Assembly: GCA_900618795.1 (NCBI GenBank)
Contig: UYJD01000004.1
Location: 551,072-615,071 of the forward strand
Origin: Cyanodermella asteris
Taxonomy: Eukaryota; Ascomycota; Lecanoromycetes; Ostropales; Stictidaceae
DNA: 64,000 bases
Direction: 5' to 3'
Below, one piece after another: positions 31,462 to 41,366 of the stretch. The notes below the pieces were generated by a model, which saw only the letters and a list, made by a program, of their open reading frames with translations, ran no database searches and was not told where the DNA came from. The position numbers and the translations under genes were made by a program. Within the stretch, counting starts at the first letter, position 1; each line of letters begins with the position of its first letter.

Positions 31462-32510
31462 TTAGCCTTTGGAGAAAAAGTTGAGATCCTTCCTGCAGAT
31501 GCAACCCTGATGCAGCTTGTCCATCCGTCTCTTCTCGACCTCGTTAGGCTCCTTCCACCAAGAGTTGAACTTGATCTTTGGCAAGTCCTTGGCCCACCGC
31601 ATACCCGACCAATATCCCGTCGTTCCAGAGTTGACCTTATGCTACGGCATCCCACAATCCTTCGAGATCTGGTCTTTCACATAATCGAGCACCTTCGACC
31701 GATCCTCCCTTGGCAGGCATCCCACCATCCGGATCAAAGAACATTTCAAAAATCCTCCCCTCCTCACTCTCCATCCTCTCCAGCATCCGCCTCATCCCAT
31801 CCACCACCGACTTGCGACCACACACCCGCTTCATCCCGTCGACGACCCCGTCATAACCCAGCTGGAAAACCCCCGGCCGCATCGTCCGTCCGGCGTCCCC
31901 CGTCGGGGCCCCTTCCTTCCTCGAAACTTCTCCTCCGCGCGCAAGGCGTCCAGCGGGATTTCATTCCGCGCGGCCTTGCCCCGGGGCCCGATCTTTCGGC
32001 TTCGAACCGGTTCCGGCTTGCGTGTCGGGCGTCGCGGGTCGCCGGGATGGAGAAGGCTGGTTTNNNNNNNNNNNNNNNNNNNNNNNNNNNNNNNNNNNNN
32101 NNNNNNNNNNNNNNNNNNNNNNNNNNNNNNNNNNNNNNNNNNNNNNTGGTGTGGAGTTTTCGGCTCGGTTTTCGTCGTGGCGGTCGCGGTGGTCGGCAGG
32201 CCCGGGAGTTGGGTGCGGTCGAAGTCGGATTCGATGTTCGGGGGTTGGCGTACCTAGCCTGGGTCTCGTGTCCGGTTCGTTGTGTTTTGTTGGGAGAGGT
32301 CGTCGGTTTGCTGCGCTGCGGGCGATGACTTTGCTTTTCTTGGGCTCGGAGAGGTTCCTGGTCGTGTTTGGAGTCGCTAGGTCGCATTTTGGACTTGTTA
32401 TTGGCAGCGGCTTTGGCTGTTGCTTTGGTCGATGCATTCGTCGCTTTCGATGCCGAGGACTTGTGGCACCGCTTCGTGGAGGATTCTGGCTGCTCAACAG
32501 CGGTTGGCAT
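31462..32510 (-). pseudogene. Broken unrecognised gene interrupted by the N run
   Basis: The 5' part (from ATG 32510) encodes a Ser/Lys/Ala-rich start, MPTAVEQPESSTKRCHKSSA, then a basic Pro/Arg-rich segment running into the 83 N. Beyond the N run the minus strand stays coding-like but in changing frames: KSVVDGMRRMLERMESEEGR and IFEMFFDPDGG (about 31830-31730) in one frame, then LDYVKDQISKDCGMP, a TAG at 31644-31642, and HKVNSGTTGYWSGMRWAKDL, KFNSWWKEPNEVEKRRMDKL, HQGCICRKDLNFFSKG with a stop at 31462. An intron ending at CCGTAG could avoid the TAG, but no good donor is seen and sequence on both sides of the TAG reads as protein. I do not recognise the family. It may be a pseudogene or damage from poor assembly around the gap. 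Confidence 0.45.
32064..32146. other. Assembly gap (83 N)
   Basis: Run of undetermined bases; true length unknown. It sits in GC-rich sequence inside the broken gene. Confidence 0.99.
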
Positions 32511-33156
32511 TCGATCTTTCGGTCACTGTCGCGTCTGATGGCTTCGTGCCATGATTGATTGTTGCGTAGACTCCACCATTCGCCGTCTTATTTGCTGTTG
32601 GCTCCAGGACGCCTTCGCGCCGCTCCGAGTCTGTGGCATCTTCGCTCGATGACGACTATCTGGACGAGGTTTGTAATTGTCTGGAATTTGCAGTCCTGAA
32701 AGCCGCTACGACGCTCTGAGATAGATCTGGCTTCGAAGGGCCCCTCAACGCAGGTTATAGAAATACTTAGTAGGTGATCTTGGAGGCGGACTGACGCGTG
32801 AACTCTGGTCGGTGGGCGCGACGTCATCGCGACTCGAGCCTGCACGCAGTCACATGACTGAGTATTTGTCCTTTGAATTTGCGAACGATCGAACGCAACA
32901 CGACAAGGATACGATGAGCCAACGATAGCTTGCTTGTATCAGATAATCGAAACTGTTACTCATCAAGGGGAGGGTACTGTGGGATCAATCGCACTTACAA
33001 GTCTGCCCGACATGAGGTTTAGGGGAAACATAAAATTGGCGATGCTCAAATTTGATTTTGCAGATGGAATTAATGAGGCTCCATAGAGGTTGGATCTGTT
33101 CAGCACGCAAAACAATCGTCCATGTAGCTGTTCGGATTTCCTCATTGTATTCATGA
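32511..33156. other. Intergenic
   Basis: No gene seen; 5' flank of the broken gene and 3' flank of the regulator gene. Confidence 0.5.
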
Positions 33157-35523
33157 TCATCTAGGTATTAAGTTTTCCCATTGTGAACCAACCACATCCG
33201 TGTCTATCCCATGCCCAATCATCTGATTCAACCCAGATCCCCGCTTCCCTCGCCTCCGACAGGCCTCCTGCACCGCTCTTAACTCCTTCCCCAATATCTC
33301 ATAACAATTCTCAAGCACGTTCTTCAGCGCCGCCATCACAACGCCCTCAACCTGACCCGCCGCGGCACCAGCCTGCACAGCATCCGCTTGCGCCGCCAGA
33401 CACGTAACGAGTATGAATCTCTTTACCCCCGTGTCTCCTGCCTCCATTCTTCGTCGCCCAAGGTCAAGGAAGCGCTTAACTGCCCTCCGCATTTCGGTGC
33501 GCGCAAAGGTCGAGACGGAGCTGCTCGCTGCAAGAGGTGCTGTCGTGGCGCCGGCGGCATCCGTCAGCTCGCAGGCCATGTAAAGGGCGGTTTGCGTGTA
33601 GACGTCTCGAAACGGCCCTGTGCCGCATACCGTCAGCTGGGTGTAGTCTGAAGAGTCGTGTTGCGAGCCCTCTTGCGCGAGGAGTGCTAGAGACGCGTCA
33701 AGGCAGACTTTGCGCGAGTAAAAGTATGTAGGGTTGGTGAGCGCCTTGAGCGCGTAAGGGTGGTGAAGGCTGAGGAGAAATCGTGTTGTGAAGAGGTCGA
33801 AGATGCGTGTCTGAAAGGAGGATGGAGGACTGCTACTGATTCGGTAAGAGCTGATTAGGTCGTGTGCCGTTTTGAGACCGGCGGAGAGCTCAGAGCCGAG
33901 CGCAATGGCGGTTTCGTATGATGGAAGTGGTCGGAAGCTGTTGATAAATTTGACGATTTTGAGCCGCACGGCAGTGGTTTGCATCAGGAGAATTTGGATG
34001 GTCGAGGGTGTGAATTGCTCGAGAGGCTTGCGCTCCGCCGCAGAAGAGGACGGCATGCTGTTTTGATCGAGGCGGGAATCGTCGAGGTTAGAGGGTAGCT
34101 GACAGTCGTAGCCATCGCTTTCGACAGAGGGCAAATTTCCCATGTCGATGCTTGATTGTAGATCTAGTTCTATTACGGTCGCCCATAGTTTCCGTCTGGC
34201 TTGGACCTCGAGCGCAGTCAAGCCTGGAATCCCGAGGCTCTCTGGATCAATATGCAGACCCAATTTTGTCGCTGATCGCACTAGAGACGCGGATGTCACT
34301 GGCTCCGAGGAGTGCTTGATGTTGAGCGCTTGGCAGGCGATAAGATAAAGGCACTGGAGCCGGACGTCATCCAGGGTCAGCTTGGACTTCTGTTTGGGAT
34401 TCGTTAACCACTGCGAGGCTTGTTGTAGCCATGATAATGCGCTATATCGGGTAACCCCTGTTTCGGACCCACAGAACACAGACCCAATGCTCATGACGAG
34501 GAGGAGAGTAATTTTGAAAGTTTCGCTTGCGTTGACGGGCCCGCTCCAGAATGCCGCATATGCTTCTCGAAAAGTCGGTATGTGGAGAATACCAAAGATG
34601 GTCTGGAACGTCCGCAGATACGCCTGTGCAAGTCGGTCTGATGCTGCCCGCCCGGGGACCGTTCGACTGAAGGATGCCGGTGCGCGACTGTCGAGTGGCA
34701 CCTGCATTTTGATCATGCGACTTGTTGATTTGCATTTCGCAAACGAAGCAGTATCGTTCGAGGACTCCTCATCCTCCTGTGTCTGCATGATATCGAATAT
34801 CGTCGATTCCTGTTGGAAATGAGCAAAAGTCGTCTCGGGAAAAGACTAGTACAAACTTGTGGTATGAATTTCGTCCAATGGCTCTGGCCATGAAATCTTT
34901 GTTTCAGGAGCGAAGCTTTCAGAGATGGGGTTTTGACGACCGATGATGATGGTGTCCATATCGCCCTCGAATCGAATGAATCGATTTGTGGATCGATAAA
35001 GTCGTGCAGTCCTAAATCAAACTCAATTGCTCGAGTCGAGGGCGACAGAGATTGCGACGTAGCCCACAACAAATCGTGCTCGGCAAAGCTTGCAAGACTG
35101 CCTGATTCATCCGTGCTGCCACCTCCCATGTACGCCTCGAACGATGCACCGCCATCGTATAAAGAAGTGCGCCTACGGCTGTTGGCACTATTGCCGTTGC
35201 TGGAAAGTGAAGTTGCAGTGAAAGGATCCGAGGTCTGCTCAAAGACCGAGAATTGCATGTCATGGGGCTCAAACGGCGCTGCCGTCAGCGTGAGCCTATT
35301 GTCCTGCACATATCTGCAGTCGCCGATGTTGGCCTTGACACAAGGCGCGCAAGGATTCTGACGGTCACATCTGGAAAACTGTGTTACCACTGGTCCACAA
35401 AAGGGAAGCCGTCTCCGGTCTTAAGATGTCGTACTTGATCTTTCTCTTTCGACACTGCTCGCAAGCCAGGGCAGGCCGTCTCTTCTTACGAATCGATGCT
35501 GTGTTATTCGTTTCTCTGTCCAT
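33157..35523 (-). CDS. Zn2Cys6 transcription factor with fungal_trans domain
   Basis: Three exons (35523-35435, 35370-34857, 34809-33157) give 751 aa. The start MDRETNNTASIRKKRRPALA leads to a complete binuclear cluster, residues 21-48, with spacing C-x2-C-x6-C-x5-C-x2-C-x7-C (CEQCRKRKIKC ... CAPC ... C). The first intron (64 nt) cuts inside this motif and restores KIKCDRQNPCAPC in phase. The second intron joins HWTKFIPQ to ESTIFDIMQTQ. From about residue 240 the fungal-specific regulatory domain follows: RLAQAYLRTFQTIFGILHIP, LLLVMSIGSVFCG, LYLIACQALN, RRKLWATVIELDLQSSIDMG. It acts in the nucleus and is the only regulator gene near the PKS-NRPS, 6 kb away, so a pathway-specific role is plausible but inferred. 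Confidence 0.9.
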
Positions 35524-37611
35524 GAGCAGTCAGTAGTATGTAGGTACTTTCGGACCGTCAGGTCGCCACTAGTCCACAGTGGCGTGTGTGGTTGGTCAGG
35601 TGTGTGAAACAGGCCGCCAGAACCAGACCGCTCGAACAGATAACGTGTGCAAAGTGCTTGTAATTCAATAACGTGGCGATTGACGACAGGAATATTGGCA
35701 TCGATTTGCAGACTGCTGTTGTGCCCGCTGAGGGGCGTGCATAGATTCACGGGTCCAATATGAGACGAGCCCCCTCCGTCAGGTGAAAACCGGGTAGATG
35801 CATATAACTTAGATCCACTGCGTAGCTAGAGTGTGGCACAGTAAGCTGCAGAGATCGACATGTCAGCTTCGACTGGGAGATCTCGACTGACAGCAGCTGG
35901 GTATGTTGGGATCTACAGGTCCAACATCGCTATGTCTTCAGGGCTTCCATCGTTCTGGTATTCCAGGTCTGCCAACCATTTGCTTCTCCCATCTTGGCCA
36001 TGGTCAGCAAGCCATACAGCAGTCATCCCCACTGCGGGTCCCTCATGAATGGCGTGGGGATCGGCCGCTGCTGGCTGGCTTTACCCAGCATGAGGGACCA
36101 ACACGGTGGATCGACGAATAGAAGAAAGACCCGTCCGATGCAGACATTATGCTGGCAATGTCCACAATCCTGCTCGCCATTGTCATCTGCCCATTCGCAG
36201 AACACGCTTGCCTGCAAAAGCGCTAGCAGTAAGCTGACCAAAATCCTCAGCGGTGCGTGAGCTAGCTTGATTGACTGATAGCGCCTTCACACCGCCTGTG
36301 ACTCCAGCTCCCGCCTGGAGCTCTGCAATCCCGAGATGAGAAAATGAAAGAAGGTGTGGGCGTGTGAGTTGGGATGCACGCTCACTACGCAGTTCGTGAG
36401 CAACGGCGACATCTCAGCTCTGAGAGGTTGGAGGTAAGCTGCCACGAAAAATGCTTACCGAGCCGCCATTTGCCAGCCAGTAAACATACCTGTACCTGTA
36501 TCGTGCCTTTTGAGAGTATGACTGATGCCGATGACTGCGGATGGGCGCCGAAAGGTGTGACAGCCCTGGCCGTCGGCGGAAAAAAGGAACTTGCTGACAT
36601 AAGCATTGGCTTGAGCGCCTCGACCTCAGTAGTTAAACCCCAGGTCGGTGATGTAGATGGGGCCAACTTTGTCGCCTTGTACCCGTCAACTGTTCCCTCA
36701 AGCCAGCCGTCTATTTCACTCAATCGATGTCATACCTTCAACAGCACAATAGTGGCGCAGTTGGACAGTTGCTATCGGGCAACTTTGATTGGGCGCGGAT
36801 ATGTCAATCGAGACCAGGACTATGTCTGTCTATCGGTGAGGTTGCACTGTTATATGCGCAACAGACTAAAGAAGACTTTGAAGCCACACTCCTGGTAGTC
36901 TAAGACCGCGGAAGATCCGCCCTGAATATCTCAGAACGAGGTAATGCAGACCAAGCTTCCAAGACTCGGACATACTCAGTGCTAGGATTGCACTGCTCCA
37001 GGAACGAGTTTTGTTACATGCTTCATTTGCCGTGTTGTGTGGGTTTTGCCACTTCCTGTTCAAGTGAACGTGCATTGCGGCCAGTCCAACTGCGATCATC
37101 GAGGTGAGAGCTTAGCAGTTTCGTCTTGATGGTCAATTGACTCGAATCGTCGAACGAAGCCAACTTCCAGCGGGCTGGCAGGAATCGCCAGCCCATGTAG
37201 GCTGCGGAGTGATCTGTTATCATGGTAACTTGCTAGATCGGTGATAATTGATAAGGACCACCTGGTAGCGTCTGGAGGCCAGGACTCGGATGCTAAGCAT
37301 GTTGGCACGGCTTAGCGTCCAACCAGAAGCCGAGCTTTCGGATTCGGGTCAATTGATGCATTTGCTGATGGCTTGTATAACCTCGCAGCCGTCTACGGAA
37401 GTGCTCGTGTTTGATTGTTTGACGCGAGTCTTGTCATTCTAGTCTGTGTTTCCCTAGACGTACATGGCTGAGAACGATATGGCAGTGATGTAATGTTTTC
37501 AACGAACATGTACGTTGAGACGGATGGAAAAAGAGGAGCCTCAAGGAGCGAAGTGGTTGTGCAAGTGTGCAAGACTGGGATGCTGGTAGGCAGAGGAAGA
37601 GAAACGAAACC
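35524..37611. other. Intergenic with an 11-bp inverted repeat
   Basis: About 2.1 kb between the regulator and the GMC oxidoreductase. It has one open frame with an ATG (36374-36898, 174 codons) of unconvincing composition, and an inverted repeat GGTCCCTCATG (36038-36048) / CATGAGGGACC (about 36079-36089). Confidence 0.4.
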
Positions 37612-39597
37612 TCAAGACCAGCCATACTGCTTCTTGATCGCAGCTGCAATCTTCTCGGCCACCGCATGAATCACAGGGCTCGGTGGGCTGGACGGGACGG
37701 TTGGGAACCAACTGTTATCGACCACGCGCAAGCCCTGAACACCATAGACCCTCATGTCCGTGTCTAACACACCGCCTTTGGCCTTTGGCATCATGGCTGC
37801 GGTACAACACTCATGAGCCTGTGACGGAGTGCCGGTCGAGGCCAAGATTTGCTTGATCTTGTCCTTGTCGGTGATTGAATCGTCGAATGGCGCAGCTTCA
37901 TGCGCGCCTAGCGACTTCATAGCGGGCGCGTTCATAATCTGCCTGTTCTTTAAGAAGTGCTCGACAACAACATCAAAATCGGTTGGGTCGGTCATGGATC
38001 TCCAGTCGATTACAGGATTGGCGAGAGGGTCCGTGGAGCCAATATTCACCGAACCGCGACTGAGTGGCGCCACGAAGAACATGCTGACCGAGCTACCCGT
38101 CGACCACTGTATGATGACTGATGGATGCTGCTTCGACTCGAGCTGATTCAAGACCAGGGATCTCTGCTGCTTGTACCCCGCCACGACCGCCGAATCGGTG
38201 TCGCTTGCCAGATAAGCCGTTGGGTCAGCTGCCCGAGCCTTGGACACAATCTGCCCACATTTCGAGGTAGAGTTGCAAAGCGGTAGCTCAGCAGCGTTTG
38301 TGCTCAGGTAGTGGGTGATGGTGTAGGCACCCGTCTTGGACGAGTCATAGTCAGCGCGCTGCTGTGCATTGTAGGTTTGATTTGAGAGGAAAGTGTCCTG
38401 GTTCGGGATGATGTTGTTCGTTACGTTGTATGGTATTATGAAAACCGAATGGTCTTGGAAGTTGGCTCCTACGCCCGGGAGATCTGCGACCACGGGGATA
38501 TTGAATCTGCTAAGAAGTTTCTTCGGCCCGATGCCGGACAGTTGCAGCAGCTGGGGTGAGTGGACGGCCCCTGCAGCCAAAAGAACTTCCTTCGAAGCCT
38601 TCGCAGTCAGAGTGTTCCCACCACCAGAGGGCAGATACTGCACGCCAACTGTCTTGTTGCCGTTGAAAAGTACCTTGGAGACGGTCGTTGACACGATGAG
38701 GTGATAGTTTGAACGGGTCTTTATTGGGTCGTAGTAAGCAGTACGTGCATCGCTCCTTGTTCTGGAAGTGGGGTCAACGGAGGTTGGGAACCACCCCACG
38801 CCAACGCTGTTGCCGTTATTCGGATCCTTCCAGGGCGTGATGCCGGACTGCAAAGCGCCTTCATACCAGTTTCCTGCATTTAGGGTCAGCAAAGGTGTGG
38901 CAGCTAGCAGTAGTTGCCAGACTTACCGCTCCCGTTGTAGAAGTAGTTCGGGTATGAGACATGGACTGGCCCTGACGTCCCGTGTGTGCTTTGATCATAT
39001 GTCAGATTTGCCTCAGCAGCGAAACCTTGGGCAGGAGCACTGAAGTTCTCGCTTTTCTTGAAATATGGAAGCAGGTCACTCCAGCCCCAACCCGTAGGCC
39101 CAAGCTGCACTCTCTGATCGTATTCTTCCTGGGAGCCCCGTAGCCAGATCATGGCATTCACAACCGACCCTCCGCCCACAACGCGCCCAAGGGGGGGCGT
39201 GAACGATCTGTTCCCGAGTGCTGTCTGTTTGACGCTTGTGATGTTGGTCCACAGATAGCCGGTCGGGTTGTAGGATCCCGGGATTAAGATGCCATCTTCA
39301 CCCTTGTCAAGTGGCCCGGATTCGATCACCAAGACTTTCACTAATGATGCACGTCAGCAACACGTCGACCATGAGTAACCGATTTTTGCAGCCAGGGAAC
39401 AGGGTCTTACCATTGGGATTTTCGGTCAAACGGTTGGCTACTACGAGCCCCGACACACCTCCGCCAGCAACGATAAAATCATATTCTACGGCGGCAGCCT
39501 CTTCGCGGCTAACGACAGTCGCGAACTTTGGCACTACTGCAGCTTGCACTGCTAGTAGAAGGCTAGAGGCTGACAGAATACTTTTGCAGAATACCAT
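37612..39597 (-). CDS. Secreted GMC-type FAD oxidoreductase
   Basis: Three exons (39597-39411, 39340-38927, 38873-37612) give 620 aa, the usual size. The start MVFCKSILSASSLLLAVQAA is a signal peptide. The FAD motif GGGVSGLVVANRL is at about residues 45-57, joined over the first intron to VKVLVIESGP. PROSITE-type regions are clear: GRVVGGGSVVNAMIWLRG (about 110-127) and GAVHSPQLLQLSGIGPKKL (about 290-308). The C-terminal active-site segment reads AHECCTAAMMP, where most members have HPxGTxxM, so the residues after the catalytic His differ; the second site reads SPVIHAVAEKIA. Many NxS/T sites fit secretion. Relatives oxidise alcohols or sugars; in metabolite clusters they oxidise pathway alcohols. 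It is divergent from the PKS-NRPS across 1.8 kb, suggesting co-regulation. Confidence 0.92.
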
Positions 39598-41366
39598 CTT
39601 CGAAGTATGACAGAAGATTTCTGGATGCAGACTCGGCAAAGAACTGCGTGCATGGCATCCTATTTCAATGGCATCTCCTATCAAGGCATCCTCCTCAAAT
39701 ACCAGCTCCTTCTTGCTGATGTGCTTTGCCATATACTGCATGGCTAGAAATACGCGGCTCGAACAGTGCCACGCGATGTGGCGGCGGTCGTGACCACACG
39801 AAAGCAGCAAATGAGAAGCCAGAAGTACCTCGCAAACGAAGTTGATATCAGCAAGGTGACAATTTCATCCTGTCAGCACAACGCCACTCATTACAGGTCC
39901 AAGTTGAGTGAGTGTCTGGCCGGCGCGATTTGAAACGTAAAAGAGCCTTCTGGAGCAGCAGCAACCCCCACTACTGGCAGCGCTGCGCCTACTCTGACCA
40001 ACAGCTGCGTTCTTGAGTGGTCACCGGTTGGATGACAGCCTGGGTGAGAGCTGAGAAGGAAGGGCGAGCTCGGAGAAGGATCCTATCCTGACGTGCTTGA
40101 TTCTTTGATCATGTCCATGCCTTGTGCAGATTGTAGGGCGATGATGAGCACAGCATAGCGAGCATGTGTGGGTGCTGCGACAGACGCCTAATCATCAGGT
40201 CAGCGTTTGCAAAGGCATCAAGGCAGTCTCGGGCCACGCGAGACATAGCTGTGTGACAAAGGGCATGCGAGAGCGAGGCGTAAGCAGATCTGGATGCGGA
40301 TGAAGGACTCTTACTACACCTCAAGCCCCACGGACTGTTGAGCCGTAAATTGCAAGAAATGACCGAAGGCGGCACGGACCATCTTTTTGCCGAATCGCCG
40401 TTGTTCTCGATATCACGTGACGTCGCTGGTGTCGCCTTCTCTCCCTTGCGAGCACTCGTCTGAAGCAACAACTATCTGCTTCTCTCAACTAGTACATTCC
40501 GGCTGCACGGTCGCTACCGCAAATCAGTTTCTTTCTTGCAAGGGTAACGGCTCAACGGGCATCGGCGAACACGATGACGAGGCTTCAGCTCGTTGCATGC
40601 CGCTTCATGGTGAGACGCGATACGCCGAAGCCGTGTCCGCGGACTTTTGGCACAGTAATAGTCCGCGATGACTCGCCGCCACAGACAATCCTGCCGTTTG
40701 ATGTGGCTTGGGGCCGATCAGCTGGCGATGAGTGAACAGAAAATGCTCAGCCGCGTTGACTCGGAGAGGTGAGGACAGACCCGAAGCTGGTCACAACCAA
40801 CATTCAGAGCCCTTCTCTTCGTCCGCAATTGTTAGTTCTCAGGTACCTTTGTACATGCGGCTGGCATCCCAAGTAACCTGTTATTACGCCTAGCTCAGCT
40901 GGCCGAAGATTTGGCTGCGAGCGCTATCCTCGTCGGCAATATGCGGTCTTCCAATCCCGTTCCGGATGTCCAGATGCACGACGCTCAATACTATCAAGCT
41001 GACAGCTTCTGTTGTTCCTCTCCATGGCCGAGAGTCGGGCTTCTGTATTTCAGTCGTCGGCCATGGGATACATTCGCCGGCGTGCAGCGTGAAGTCCATG
41101 ATAATCGATTTTTGAAGGGTTCCGTGTTGGGTCCACCGTCCACTCAGCAGTACGATTGGCAGTGATGCTGCCAAGCTGATGAATGAGACTGACATGACTT
41201 TGTTCTATGCACTTTGACCAGATTATGTACAGTGATTTGCGTCACCAATACTCAAGACTGACTTCAAGATCTTTCCTTGGGCGATGCTTGCTTAGTCGTC
41301 ATTGTTGCCCTAGACATACCTCCTAGCTACTACTGACTTTCAGTGTCATCGAGAATAACCGCACTT
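39598..41366. other. Divergent promoter region (GMC / PKS-NRPS)
   Basis: About 1.77 kb. No gene is supported. It contains an 8+8 inverted repeat (listed separately), and an intron-acceptor-like CTTTCAG at 41336-41342 just before the PKS-NRPS frame, so a short upstream exon of that gene is possible. Confidence 0.45.
40638..40667. promoter_or_regulatory. Inverted repeat CGCGGACT-N14-AGTCCGCG
   Basis: Perfect 8-base arms at 40638-40645 and 40660-40667, about 700 bp upstream of the PKS-NRPS start and 1.04 kb upstream of the GMC start. Each arm carries a CGG/CCG triplet in inverted orientation, the type of half-site bound by Zn2Cys6 dimers. The spacing is longer than for most known sites; binding by the nearby regulator is only a guess. 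Confidence 0.35.

Noticed and set aside
36374-36898. Open frame of 174 codons with an ATG between the regulator and the GMC gene
   Set aside because: Cys/His/Ser-scattered composition, no recognised motif, and several stops arise with any alternative model; looks like chance.
41343-41366. Start of the PKS-NRPS at an upstream GTG in frame
   Set aside because: Non-ATG start; ATG 41367 begins the usual KS N-terminus. A CTTTCAG acceptor just upstream keeps a short extra exon possible but unproven.
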